A stretch of DNA of 64,000 nt from Crossaster papposus (GCA_037893245.1 JBAIAA010000749.1:558001-622000), one strand, 5' to 3'. Counted from the stretch's first letter, positions 11,914 through 23,640 are shown. Notes: a model not told the origin generated them from the sequence alone. A program made the numbers and translations.

Positions 11914-12144
11914 CCATCCATACATAACTTTGCCAAAAATTCAAAACAAGTGAACAAATGTACAGTTTTCCAACGATTATTGTTCCAACAATTTTACCTT
12001 CTGTTCTGCGCACGTGCCCTTATGCAGATTTACGCGTATGTTCTAGCTGTTATTCGATATTGCGTGATTGAAGAACTATAAATAATACAGACTTAACGGT
12101 AGGCCGGTTTATACTGCGAATATTTGCCCGAATTTAAATTTATC

Positions 12145-12335
12145 AAAGTGAACAAAGAAAACTGGTAGGAGCGGGATTTGAACCTGCGACCTCCGGAATA
12201 CCGTACCGGCGCTCTACCAACTGAGCTATCTTGCCCTATATGTTGGCGGTCTCCCAAACTGTTAGTATCTTTGTTCAGGAGGCGCTACATTTGTAGGTTC
12301 AAATCCTGCTCCTGTCCGTTTTCTTTGTTCACTTT
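12145..12335 (-). mobile_element. Fold-back tRNA-derived element
   Basis: The left arm (12145-12185) and right arm (12295-12335) are inverted repeats containing GTGAACAAAGAAAAC. Each arm includes a B-box-like GGTTCAAATCC in opposite orientation. The tRNA-like body is described separately. Confidence 0.75.
12164..12235 (-). pseudogene. tRNA-like sequence, probable tRNA pseudogene or SINE head (Thr-like GGU anticodon)
   Basis: On the minus strand it reads GGCAAGATAGCTCAGTTGG, with a TAGAGC D-arm close, an anticodon arm with loop ACGGTAT, and GGTTCAAATCC. A and B boxes are good. The acceptor stem has at least two mismatches, the base before the anticodon is C instead of the usual T, and the T stem has one mismatch. 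A working tRNA is therefore unlikely. Confidence 0.6.
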
Positions 12336-12561
12336 TAATAGGGTGTATGCAAATTTACCTAGTCAATTTCCCTTGTGGTATATTGGTGTAGAGTTGAAAT
12401 GTGTTCAACTTTTGTGAATTCGCACAGCAAAAATTACCTGTGATGTCACAAATTCGCATTGCTTTTGCGCGGAGTATAAACCGGCCTTCATTTGTTGTAT
12501 TGCGCATGCCTTGTGAAGTTTCAACCAATAAAAAGGTCATGCACCAGACTACATGTACATA

Positions 12562-12670
12562 GGCCGTTTTCCAAACCAAAGCTTTGTTTTCATCTTGTGC
12601 TTCATTCGTGCAGTTTAGCAATGCGTTGGAGCCAGAGACACAGCCGAAGCCAATGGTTTGGAAAACGGCC
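12562..12670. mobile_element. Element S: 109-bp MITE with 17-bp perfect TIRs
   Basis: GGCCGTTTTCCAAACCA at the start and its exact reverse complement at 12654-12670. ATA directly flanks both sides, a possible 3-bp target duplication. Confidence 0.8.
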
Positions 12671-13667
12671 ATACTGGTACAATCCAAATTTATTGTGATA
12701 CATTACAAGAAAAGCATTTAAAACTGACTGTGCTATGTTTCATTGGCTATAATAAACGAAGCCACTTGCAGGAATGGCTGGACTGTCTCCGGTATTTATG
12801 AATAAACATTGAAAGTTTTCAGGGTCATTTTTTGTGAGTTAGTCTTGCATACGCACTGTGGACCTCCAAACAATATAGGTCCACACGATGCGGGAAGAGG
12901 TTACGGTTTGTGGACTTGCCCAGGTCCACAATCTGTTTTTCAGTTTTCGAAAAAGAGCGCTAGAGAAAAAACGGGTTAGGGTTATATATAGAAAAGATAG
13001 AAGGAACAGCTGAGAGGCCCAGAATCAAAATTTGAGGGTAAATTTGTTTTGGGGAAGCGAGAAAAATGAGTATTTAGTCAACGTTTTTTAACTACACTGT
13101 ACACGAAGACAAAGGAATGTCCACAGTACGTATGTACCGGTACTTAGGTAAAGCTATGTGTGTAATTGTGTGTAGAAAAGTACATGTAAGCGGTTGTTTT
13201 ATTTCTCATCAATTGTTGATGGTATAACAGCCAGTTAATAAAATGCACACTAAATAAATATAACCAGTTTGTAATTAGCAAAAATGTAATTGGCCTTCAT
13301 TAGTTTAAGCCTTGGAGGCAACAGTGCATGACAAGAGGTGCTTATGGTTGGAAGAAAGGTGATTAAAAAACTGAAGCACATGTACTTTGTGTGGATTGAC
13401 TCGAGATTGGGCCTACCGGTAGTTGCTATAGGCGAGACCATAGAGTTCCTTTCTCTATGGTGAGACTGAGCTACTTACTCTAATCAACTTCTGTTGTTAT
13501 TCAAAACAGTAATCGCAGGAGTTTACACTTTTGTTATGAACTTAAACCAAAGATTGATTCAAAGTTACTGGGGATTTGATATCTTTGTGGACAATTCATC
13601 GCAATGAAGGTGTACATTAATTCAACTACATGTACATGTACTTTAAAGGTAGAATGGACCTTTTTTT
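12671..13667. other. Gene-free stretch
   Basis: No exon or complete element recognised. The word GTCCACA recurs at 12840-12935 (GTGGACCTCC, TAGGTCCACAC, CAGGTCCACAA), forming a weak local inverted pattern. Confidence 0.4.
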
Positions 13668-14038
13668 GTCATTTGTGCTTTTTCGTTTTCTTAATCAAAT
13701 GTATCTTTGAATTGACTAGACAAAAAATAGGGTATTAACAAACGGCATTTAACCAACTAAGCTACGGTTCTAATCCGGGTGATGCCTTTGAAGCGTGACA
13801 TTTGTTTTATAAGGTTTTGAGTTAAATATTTTATTAAACAAATGTTGTTACTGATTTTAAAGAAACCACTGGAGCCGTGGCTTAGTTGGTTAAAGCGCCT
13901 GTCTAGTAAACAGAAGATCCCCGCTTGAAAGGCACCGCCCGGATTCGAACCGGGAATGTCATTTGTGTTTTTTCGTTTTCTTAATCAAATGTATCTTTGA
14001 ATTGACAACAGAAAATAGAGTAATTAACAAACGGCATT
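13668..14038. mobile_element. tRNA-derived element between 81-bp direct repeats
   Basis: 13668-13748 is repeated at 13958-14038, starting GTCATTTGTG and ending ACAAACGGCATT, with few differences. Between them lie an antisense tRNA fragment (13751-13788), an AT-rich spacer and a sense tRNA-like head (13873-13925) joined to an inverted T-arm (13931-13955). Confidence 0.75.
13873..13925 (+). pseudogene. Truncated tRNA-Thr-like head (AGU anticodon)
   Basis: GCCGTGGCTTAGTTGGTTAA is a clean A-box region. CTGT-CTAGTAA-ACAG forms an anticodon arm with AGT at the anticodon, which fits Thr. The sequence then breaks: instead of a forward T-arm, an antisense one follows (CCCGGATTCGAACCGGG at 13938-13954). 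It cannot fold as a normal tRNA. Confidence 0.65.
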
Positions 14039-14577
14039 AGAAAGATAAATTTAATTATTTAGGCATGAAATTGTTAAGATTTTTTTATTCAAGAATTCAG
14101 ACTTTTTGAACTTCAGAAAAAGATATTACATGTATTAGTGTGTAAAGATATGCATTTTTCAGACATTTCATCAATTTTTCTAAATGAACAATCTCATCCC
14201 TGAGTTATATTGAAGCTGTACATGTACAAACATCAATAGCAAATGCTGAATATTTAACTTGCACCATTTGACAAAAGTGTACGTGACCTTGCAGTGTGTG
14301 AGTTTATTTATGTATGTAATAAGTTTTAATGTAACGGATGCTTTTCAGTAATTCTGATTTTCATAAGTTGTGTTCTTGCCCAGTACTTGTATAGGGGACG
14401 CAACTTTGCGTGCCTCGTGTCAATGCGAGGTCAAAACAAACGCAGAGCTCCTACCGGTAGCTTTACGTGATAATAATGCATTCACCTCACAATGTGCCCT
14501 GTAAGTTGCATCCTCCTGAAGTGATGGCTAAATCTTCAAACTTCCATTTTGGATTTGTTGTTGATCAAATCGTCACC

Positions 14578-14945
14578 GTTTTCACGAAGGGGCGAATTTC
14601 ATGAAAAATCGTCTATTTATCGAAGAAAAAAAAAATTATGAAAACGATTAAATATTCCAATTTCTACAACCTGGTGAAGTTATACATCCAAAAAATCATT
14701 AAAATCTTAATTAACTTAATTAATGAATAGGCAAATTGGTCCTCAAGTGCCCTTTTGCATTTTCACGAAGAGGCGAATTCGAAATAGCGTTGACTTCAAC
14801 GTGTTTATGAAGGGGCACTTTGGTGCGCGTATTGACTTTTGCGTTTTCATGAAGAGGCGAATTGGGCACAATGGGGAAATGTATACATTCTGACTCTCGG
14901 AGCCACGGGCTAATGTATCGTTTTTTCGTTTTCACAAAGAGGCAA
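14578..14945 (+). repeat. Degenerate repeat of a TTTTCACGAAGAGGCGAATT motif
   Basis: Variants of this 20-mer occur at about 14578, 14759, 14850 and 14927, with a looser one near 14802. Spacing is irregular (about 50-180 bp). A minus-strand frame shows the matching repeated PLxENAK peptide, probably incidental. Confidence 0.6.
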
Positions 14946-15149
14946 TTCTATTAATTGATTAAATCTGCAAAACTAATCACCTATTTTTCTTAACGTTTGC
15001 TATATTTAAAAAGATTGAAATCTGTTCTTTCCCATGATACCTTAATCGTGTATATTCTATGGATATTTATGTTTCAAACTGCCAAGCGAAAAAAGGACGA
15101 ACTTTACAAGCTTTTTTCTCAAAAGTTTTTCTCTGTTCCTTCATTGCAG

Positions 15150-15325
15150 ACATAACCTACCTTATGCCAACATTCCACCACCCCAGTCAACGCCATACGG
15201 AAGGCAACGCCAAGGGGGTTACAATCAGCAGCACCAGCCGCAGCAATCTGGATACAGACAGGGAGGGAGCTATGGTCAGCAACAGCAACGCGGTTACGGC
15301 CAGCAATATCCGCAGCAGCAAGCAG
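15150..15325 (+). CDS. Coding exon (fourth from last): Q/G/Y-rich low-complexity segment
   Basis: A 176-bp exon. The acceptor is a T/C-rich tract ending ATTGCAG at 15149 and the donor is GTAAG at 15326. The frame begins one base into the exon and reads 58 codons. It opens with a Pro-containing stretch (LPYANIPPPQ), then GGYNQQ, QSGYRQGGSYGQQQQ and GYGQQYPQQQ motifs. Gln, Gly and Tyr dominate and Arg is interspersed, the usual composition of a disordered RNA-granule-type tail. A different, longer frame through this exon (from 15059) starts in the intron and gives a Ser/Arg/Thr jumble; the chosen frame is supported by phase with the next three exons. A family F transposon starts only about 35 bp after the donor. 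The previous exon must end two bases into a codon; I did not find it. Confidence 0.75.
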
Positions 15326-15360
15326 GTAAGAAGCAAATTGCCACTGGGCTTATCTTCCTT

Positions 15361-15990
15361 TAATAAATACCTAGGAGAGTTGATGGCTTCTGATTGGTCG
15401 AGACTCGATCACATGGAGGGCAGTATTTTGTAGTACTGAATTGCACGGCTTTCAAGAAGAAGCGAATAAATGTCCCCTGAACCAGCATTAATCAAGCATC
15501 ATGTAAGCAAATGATTGGCCGAATGCAACAGTTCTACGGTAACTTGTAACAAGGACCCATCAAATCTTGATACTGCGCGCTATAAATGTACGCGTAAGAA
15601 CGTTTATATCTATACGCGCGGCATTTTTCAAATTGCGCGCGTCGTCTGTTAACACTAGCGCGTTGCTATGCACGGTGGGCATCAGTAGTCAGATAGTCTG
15701 GTCTCAAAGTATATGTAATAATAACACATATTAAAGAGACAGGGTACCATGCATGAGCTACAATCTGGCCCCTGAACTTGAAAACAAAACACTGGAAATA
15801 TCGCCGAAAATAAATCAAGAAATTTGGAGCATTTTCACCATTTTATTTGTTAAAAAGGTATTTAAAGGTATTAAAAAAGGGGAATAATAGTGCCTCGCTT
15901 TTTGCTCGATCCATTACCAGCGGTCATCCCCCAATCCGGTCATTATCACGCAGTAATGACCAGGTCCTCGCACTGTTATTCCCTAATTAC
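15361..15990 (+). mobile_element. Family F element, left hairpin arm deleted
   Basis: TAATAAATACCTAGGAGAGT at the start, then TTCTGATTGGTCGAGACTCG, an ACGCGCGGCATTTT block, and a terminal CATCCCCCAATCCGGTCATT. It parallels 28491-29173, but only about 12 nt of the left hairpin arm remains. Confidence 0.85.
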
Positions 15991-16151
15991 TAATCTGAGG
16001 TGTGTGATCGCACCCCCTGCCCCCATGCCATCGTACTCCTAAAAGCTTCCTAAGAAGTACTGCACACCTAGACATAATAATTCAGAATTTGTGGAAAAAA
16101 AAGTATGTTGGTTAAAAATAGCTTTATTATTTTTATTTTTATCTTAATATT

Positions 16152-16290
16152 GACCGGGCGCGGAATTGTTTTTTATGAACCTTGAGCCGAGACGGGTTCA
16201 GGTCAGCATCTGTGGGTAGCACACCCTAATCTTTCAGGCCTCGCTCGCTGCGAGCCGGTCGCTGACAAATATTTCCATACTTGTTCGTGA
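16152..16290 (+). mobile_element. Family D element, partial
   Basis: GCCGAGACGGGTTCAGGTCA, GGGTAGCACACCCTAAT and CTCGCTCGCTGCGAGCCGGT match family D, closest to the copy at 54580. Confidence 0.7.
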
Positions 16291-16370
16291 CTTGTTTATA
16301 TCTGCTTTGAATTTCCAAAAAAAATTTGCATGTACATATACTGTACACATCATTTGACACGAACTGGTTT

Positions 16371-16575
16371 AACCATTTTGCGCCGGGATTATTTTAACAT
16401 CATCGAGCCAAGGCGCGAGATTATTTTTAACAAAACAAGATCCGAGGCGGGTTCAGGCCGATAGTACCGGGAAGTCAACCCACGCATTTCCTTGCTCGTG
16501 TCGTGTTTATGCGTCATCCGTTTTAAATCGGGGGAAAACTTTGAGTGCATACGTCCTCCGGCGCAAACAAAAAGA
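16371..16575 (+). mobile_element. Family D element
   Basis: TTTGCGCCGGGATTATTTTA at the left, GGCGGGTTCAGGCCGATAGT inside, and TCCTCCGGCGCAAAC at the right. The two ends are inverted. Confidence 0.75.
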
Positions 16576-16667
16576 TAAACATGCATTTTTGGAAATTTTC
16601 ATCAGTAGTCGATTCAAAATTACAATTTGAGAATATTTGTTTTTCATGAAATATACATTATACAGCA

Positions 16668-16810
16668 TTCACAGAAACCTTTATCAGCTTAGTTGTCAAG
16701 CACCATTCTTTAGATTTTGAAAACTGTTGATGCTTCAAATGATAAAAATGCACAACTGACAAATGACATACTATAACTTTCAGACATTTTGTCAATTTAT
16801 CAGGCAAAAT
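16668..16810. repeat. Family K dispersed repeat
   Basis: CAGCATTCACAGA, TTGATGCTTCAAATGATAAA and AATGCACAACTGACAA recur near 30130-30180 and 52468-52560. Confidence 0.55.
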
Positions 16811-16957
16811 ATTGCTTTTAGAAAAAAGGTTTTCAACTCTTTCGAGGTACATTCCAAGTTGTCCTGACCGGGCACTGTACTTCTTGTGCAAAAGTTCTTC
16901 TTGTCCTTGTGTCAGCGAAAGATTCTGAACTCCTGTGTACTCTGGCTGCACTTTTAC

Positions 16958-17640
16958 CTTTCAGCTAACGTGCCTTTGCAGTTTACGGATCCCCCACGGA
17001 ATGGAGAGTTAATAGGTTCTAATCCTCTTTGTCAGGTTCTTTTTCTCCTTCGTCCTCTAATTCCTCGTACTCTTTGCAAACCCTAACCAAATTTACCCCA
17101 CTACATACATGTAGTGCCCTGTCATCTTTGATGACTGTGCTGAAGTCTCCTTGGCATTTGTTTTGGCAAGTCATTGAGAGAGAGTACAGGAATGAGCACG
17201 TAAACATTGTGACGAACATGTCGGGCAGCACCGCTGAAACCTCGGGGCCTGAAGATTTGTTGGGGCAGACGATCTGTTGTGGACCCAGCCTGGCACCATT
17301 CGTCAGTTAACATGGTGAATGAACGTGGATTAGAGGAAGACCCCAAACAAATAAAAAAAACTGGACTAAATGGTCCGAGACCTGTGTCAACTTGTTACAA
17401 ATACCCGTGACGGTGCTGTGTTTACCTGTCCTGTGTGCTAACATGTCAGTGTCCATTCTTCCCAGTGTACCCGGTATGGCTCTGAAAGGGGTTGTACGTT
17501 CCAAGATGACGAACGGCTTCCAAACCTCTCCCAAACCTCTCTTTGTCATTCCGCGTTCTCTCTTGACAATGCCGGAAAAGTGAAAGTGTTCTGGGCCTAA
17601 TGTCAAGGCTCTGCTTACCGTTAGGATGTCTCCACAAGGT
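16958..17640. other. Intronic GC-richer, non-repeat block
   Basis: More GC-rich than its surroundings and free of the repeat families here. Short ORFs on both strands do not look like a known protein and no splice-consistent frame stands out. It could hold regulatory sequence, a non-coding RNA or the relic of an old gene copy. Confidence 0.35.
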
Positions 17641-18790
17641 GGGATTTTTTTGCTAACCCATAGAATCGCCTAGTGGAGAGTCCTTTTAAGTTCCTTCACT
17701 GTGAGGAGTGAAGACGTGAAAACCTTCTGTTAGAACAAATATTGACTGTAAAGCCAGGCTAGGCATTGTAATCGGTTTTCACAACTTTGGCAAGAACCTA
17801 AATTCACACACAAATGCTGTAGATATTATACTAATCTACATGTACCTGTAGGGTGTCCCCAAATAAAAATAGTGCAAGTTGAACGTGTCATTTTGCCTAT
17901 TAAATATTCAGCATTTGATGCAACTAGTGGCACTTACTCCATTATCTAATGTACATGTATAAAGCATGTCCCCCCCAAAAAAAAACAAAAAAAAAACACT
18001 ATGGTGCAAGTTTGAGCATTTGCTATTGATGTTGGTATGAGCTTGAAGATAACTAAATTAGCTTTCAAATGCCATTTGTTTTTACCTTATTTGCTTTTGT
18101 CAATTAAAAGAACTGTTTGATTAACCACCAGCACTAAAAATCAAGTGTGTGCCACTTTTAGAGAAAGAATGCTTCTAATTCCAAACAATGATCAGCATTA
18201 CATGTATACGTGATTGTGTAATGAATGTAGGCCTAATTCACATTTTCTGTGAAACATCTTCATAATTTACCTGAACCTATTCAATTTCAAGATCAATTGA
18301 GCTAAATACATATTACTATACATGTACGTATGTACTCTACATTATCAACTGAGCTGTTACGTGTACTGTACATATACCTTTTCACACGTCTCAGATCTTG
18401 TACAGGTGTAACTTTTTTTTTCCTTCGAATTAGACCTACATTTTGAAAAGTGGCGTAACATCGATTTTGGGGTTGCTTTAGTTAATTAGGTATATCTCTG
18501 GACTGACAAAACCAAGTCAGATGAAACGAAAATCATCTGAAAGCCAAATTTGTAAGTCTCTCCAAGTGTGTAGCTTTTTAAAAGCAATTTTTATAACCAA
18601 TTTTTATAACTTTATGATTAAACAGATGCCTTCCATTGCACCATTTTTGTGGACACCCTGTACTATGGTTTTAGGTATTCAATGCACAACATTTGCAACA
18701 TCTAAAAACAAAACTACCGGTACCAAATTATTATGAAATACAATGTACCTTATTTCACTGTAAATGAATAATAGTCTCAAGAATTCCATG
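17640..18790. other. AT-rich intronic sequence, nothing recognised
   Basis: Contains scattered TACATGTA palindromes and short A tracts, with no element ends or exon signals that I can support. Confidence 0.5.
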
Positions 18791-19190
18791 AAATCCCAGC
18801 ACTTTTGTCCTTTTCAAGGACAGTTTCAAGGACGGTTGACTGACTGTCGTTTAAATTTAAAAAATTTTTTTTTAAATACTGTCTCCAAATTACCAAATTT
18901 GAATTGTCCACATTTTGTTGGGAATCATTTATACATTTATGAATGGGTGCAAACCAGCTCGTCTGGCTCCAAGACATGACAATCCTCTGATGTCTATACA
19001 TTGCTCTGTTTAGTCTTGAAGTAGGGTCAGGGAACCAGACTACAAGAACATTTTTTCTTAGTTTTGTTTTTTCTTCAGCATCTATGAACACAAAACTTTA
19101 AACAGGTCAGTGTAACAATATTTGCCGTAAAATACTAATCCTTCAAATCTATCGAAAACCCTTCAAACCCATCCCCATAAATATACATGC
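18790..19190 (-). mobile_element. Family B element (minus orientation), boundaries approximate
   Basis: Carries GAATGGGTGCAAACCAGCTC, ATGACAATCCTCTGATGTCT, GTCAGGGAACCAGACTACA and AAACTTTAAACAGGTCAGTG, all shared with 10050-10440. Confidence 0.6.
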
Positions 19191-19906
19191 AGGCGTGTCA
19201 TGAATGCATACACAGAGAACACCTGCACACTTATTGCTTTGAACAGCTTTTTTTATTCCAAAAGCAGCATCCTGATCGATTCATACTGCCCAAAACAGCC
19301 GGTTTGGACCATATTTCACCTAAATTCGCTCAATAGATACTTGAAAAGTAAGCGTACCGGTACCACATTTTTCCGTCATTGTGGAAGGGCCATGAGAAAC
19401 GGTAAATAAAAGAAAAATCTTCCCCTTTTTTCGATAAGGAAACCAAAATAGCCTGATGAATCAAGGGAAATGTGCTAATGGGCCTTTAAACGCTTTTCAA
19501 TACGGCCGAGTGCTCTGTTTGTTTGAGTTGAGAGCGCTTGTGAATCTTTGCAGGTGTGAAGCCCCATTGTCTACTTGGTCTAGTGGTTGCACTTGTGCTA
19601 CCTTGAGCCTGCTTCGCTGGAGTGGCTGCCCACACCCAAAACACTGCCCTCTCTATCGGGTTAGGTTTAATTAGGCTAAACCGACCGGAGAAAATGAAAG
19701 ATGAAAACCGAATCAGATCTGAACTCCCTCCCCAAAGCGACCCACTGCACTGGGCTTTGAAAATGTTGCTATTGATAACCAGCGCAAGCTGGACAGGGTA
19801 ACCAATTTTTAAATAGTTGTGTTTTTTTGACGATGGTTGGAAAATGATAAAAAAAGTACACTTGAAAATGACATCAAATCTGTTGGTACATGTTGTTATG
19901 GGGACA

Positions 19907-20305
19907 TAAAGGTAAGATACACCATTGGTAATTGCTTAAATTATCATGAATGGGTGAATTTGGGGGGTTGTATTTTATAGTAAATATCATTTAACTGACC
20001 TGTCTGAAGTTTTACAATCATGGATGGCGAAAAAATCATGAAAAACAGCGTTTGTTTTCAACCGGCGTCGGGCAGTTATTATTATGTTATTATTGGGTTT
20101 TTTTGTGATCGCTGTCCGGCAATCGCACATTTTGTTGTATAAAATTATATTTTTCGGAATAATTACAGGATATCTAGCGCAATCATTTTGTTGGATGCCT
20201 AGAGTCATTATTTACTTTCAAATGAGTAAAATACGGTATTTCTTAAAAATTCGGTAGTAATTCTTTTACATGTAGATATCTGCAAATGGTGTATCCTACC
20301 TTTAA
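19907..20305 (+). mobile_element. Family A MITE, complete
   Basis: Starts TAAAGGTAAGATACACCATT and ends AATGGTGTATCCTACCTTTAA. The interior has CATGAATGGGTG, CAACCGGCGTCGGGCAGT, GCTGTCCGGC and TTGTTGGATGCCTAGAG. About 400 bp. Confidence 0.9.
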
Positions 20306-21254
20306 GGAAAATATCTCTAAACTAAAACTCTGAACATTCTTTCTACCTAAATTTGTCTAAATCACCCTACTTTGTCTTCTTCTCCATTTTCTTTCATTAT
20401 ACCCCAACCCAATTCTACCCCTAGACCCCTTTACTGGTAACTGGAGACCCAAAATGTTATGGGGACACGAAAATGTCCCCACAACTCGGTCAGATTTTTT
20501 CAAACAAAAGAAACTGTCCCCGGAACTCGTTATATGCCTACCCTGCCAGGATTTCATAGGAAGCTGGCAACTATTTTTCACAAAGTATTTCATTAAACAA
20601 ATGGTAGTTTTGTTTTATGACGTTTTGCTGATGTTGTAAATGGAAAAAGAGCTTTGTAAAGGCAGAAATCAACAAGACAAATTCTGTTATCTTTTGACTC
20701 GATCAAGAAAAAACATACAAATGTACACTGAACCATATACATGTACTTAGCATCTGCTTTTCACAACACTAGTTCCCTGACAAGACAATGATATCTGAAA
20801 TAGTACCGGTAGCTGTGCCGCAACATTTCATAAATAAGTGATATCCATTTCGTTGTTTACCTTACAACCGTAAAACTTTGGACGTTTTTCGAGAAATGTG
20901 AGAAATTTCTCCTGTTTTGGTCACGTGACATTGGCTGCTACCTGTAATTAATCAGAAATAGTCAGAATAATTTGGTCTGGTAATTAGACTGTCACAACAC
21001 ACACATATTTTAAAGGTGTTTGCATACATCGTACGGTTTAATGTTGGCAGGTTGAGAAGAAATCAGTTGATATATTTGTGGTTTTTTTAAGTCACAAAAT
21101 GTGCCTGATTTGGGGATAGGCTCTGCACGTGCTGCAGTGTACAATAGTGAGTGTTAAAATGATCCATCGAGTAAAGTATTTTATTGACAGCGACTACAGC
21201 ATTTATGCAAATAACCCTCAAACACAACTCAATAAAAAAAAAAATGTTGTATAT

Positions 21255-21372
21255 ATATGTGCTTCTCCTACCCACATGTTTGCCAGAGCAATTTGGATAT
21301 GGAATGAGCTTGCCGAACAGTGTCGCACACCAATCTAACTGGAGGGTCCTCTTCGATATTTTTGAGGGTCCT
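21255..21372 (+). pseudogene. Possible second LINE ORF C-terminus relic
   Basis: The frame reads MFARAIWIWNELAEQCRTPI then a stop, and a neighbouring frame continues WRVLFDIFEG. LINE ORF2 proteins of several clades end with a similar R-x-I-x-x-W-N-x-L-P block. It is short, frameshifted and only suggestive. Confidence 0.35.
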
Positions 21373-22071
21373 TGTTTGTTTTATTTGTAATTGGTTTTGG
21401 CTGGCTTTTGTCATTGTTTTGTGTTTTTTTTGTCCCGTCTCTTTTTTTATCGTGATGGCCTAGGCTTTTTTTTTTTTTTGTGTGTCTGGCTATATGGGAG
21501 AAAATTTCAAGGGCGGTGAACGAACTGACATAAGAGTCCTCACAGCTTCCGACAGAAACAAGGGTAGCAGTTTTTCCATTTACACAGGTTTTTAAGACTG
21601 ATTTGTGTTAAGTTCCTGCTCAAATACCCCAGGAGAAGGAGAGAAAGATGTGTGTTCCTTCATGCGAGTCCCGTCAACTGGTCCAACCATTTTTTTATTA
21701 TTATTATTTTTTTTTTATTGAGTTTTCTACATTTCCTAATCTAGAGGGCGCTGTTTGAGTCATCTGTGAGAGTTGTTATTTCTCAGGATGGATGGGAACA
21801 ATCTAACACCACACTCTTCGTGTAGATTTGCTTGTCTAAAGAGAGTGTGAACAAGTTCAATTGCTAAAAGAATTTTTGTTATTATTTTTTTGTCAAAATA
21901 TATATATTTTGTAATATTTGGTTATCCATAATTAATGGTTATTGCAAAGATAGAGAATGCTCCAACAAGTCCCTTTTTTTTTTACAAGATATTTTTTTCT
22001 GGATCTGCACCTGTTTGTTACCTGTTATGTTTTGTCTTTCCATTGTCGCCATTCTATTGTTCCATTGTTTT

Positions 22072-22500
22072 AGAGGTACATGTAGGATATACCATTTGCA
22101 GATATCAAAACAATTTACTACCGAAATATTAAGAAATAACTTACTCATAATCTGAAAGTACATAATGATTCTAGGCATCTAGCAAAATGATTGCGCTAGA
22201 TATTCTGTAATTATTCTGAAAAAATAAATTGTATAAAGAAAAAATCGCGATCGCCGTAAACACAAATAACATAAGAATATCTGCTCGACGCCGGTTGAAA
22301 ACAAATGCTTTGTTTCATGCTTTTCTCGGCATCCATGATTGTAAAACTTTGGACAGGTCAGTTAAACGATATTTACTATAAAATACAACCCCCCAAATCT
22401 ACCCATGATAATTCAAGCTATTACCAATGGCGTATCCTACCTTTCAATCCACCCATTCATGATAATTCATGCAATTACCAATGGTGTATTCTACCTTTAT
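22072..22500 (-). mobile_element. Family A MITE, minus orientation, terminal 50 bp duplicated
   Basis: Runs from the GATATACCATTTGCAGATAT end through CGACGCCGGTTGAAAACAAA to ACCAATGGCGTATCCTACC near 22443. The last stretch (ATCYACCCAT...ACCTTT) then repeats at 22446-22499. Confidence 0.9.
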
Positions 22501-23079
22501 AAAGTGTGAAACGTCATTAAAAACGTCATTAAAACCATGGCAAAGAATCACGCTGTAACTTGTACACTTGGGTCACACGTTGTTATTTTTCTTTTTTTTT
22601 CTTCAATAATTCAGACAGTTATGCATGTTTTTATATCTTTAAAAGTTTAGTTTGAATTTATCATCCATATTTATGACCATTTCATGGTTCAGATCTTCAT
22701 AAAAACGAGGTATTGTAGAACAAAAAATCAACCATGGTGGACTAGTACACATGGCTTTTGTCAACAGCAGTACTGCTGCATGATGGGCAAAATCATCAGA
22801 TTGTCCCAGCAGTACATGTACATGTACATGTACTTCAGGCCTCCTGGCCCAAGTCCATCATACTCCATCAAAATTTATTCAAACCAGACCCGCAGGACCG
22901 TACCTACCAAAATTGGGGAATGGTTAGGGTTATTAAGTCTGGATTCTACAGTCGTTGCCTTTGGAAAGGAATGAGCATGTACGTGTAATATGTAAAGTGT
23001 TATGCTTTTTACTTTGGTTAGACAGAGGTATTTTCTCAATATCTTTGTGAGTATACTCTGCATCGAAGATGTTCAATCA

Positions 23080-23640
23080 CTGATGAGGCATCCATTGAGT
23101 AGAGTTTATACTAAACGGTATCTCCTCCACCGTCCTAGAGTGCTTTACTATAGTGTTATCAAAGACTTTGTTGAGTAGACTCGACGTATAAGTGCTCGTT
23201 TTGTCAAGACAGCTCCTTGCATAGTTTACCGGAGGCAAGATGGGACCCCGTGGCTGATTGCCGGACAACGTGCCATAAGACTGCAATTCTAACCTGGCAT
23301 CCTGATTGTCTGAGAATAACTCTCAGCTAAAGCAAGAATCAGAGACCGAGAGATTGTAGTTGAAGTAGGGGCCCTCTACTAGATTGCATTTTTCCCCCTA
23401 CTTTTTGAAGCATCTCCTCGAGTTGTGTTTCTTAGCCTCTTCAACCCGGAGCCTCGACTGAGCGTTACTCGCGAGCACCGTTCAGTTGGTTGGTCAATCT
23501 CGGGGCCCAGGGTTGTACCGTTGCTTTACCTAGGCACCGCTGCAATCGATGGCACTAGAATGATGCTGTAGTGATGCTCCAAGTCTTAGAAGAGGCTCTC
23601 GTTGATGCCGCTGTTCAAGACAAATTATGCAGAGCAGATG
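23080..23640. other. Intronic GC-richer, non-repeat block
   Basis: No family ends, no usable ORF and balanced composition. It is a candidate for conserved non-coding sequence, by composition only. Confidence 0.3.

Noticed and set aside
12164..12235. Functional tRNA gene
   Set aside because: Acceptor and T-stem mismatches and a C instead of T before the anticodon. It sits in a fold-back repeat.
15059..15433. 124-codon ORF over the first coding exon
   Set aside because: Its frame differs from the one that splices in phase with three downstream exons, and it begins in intron sequence.
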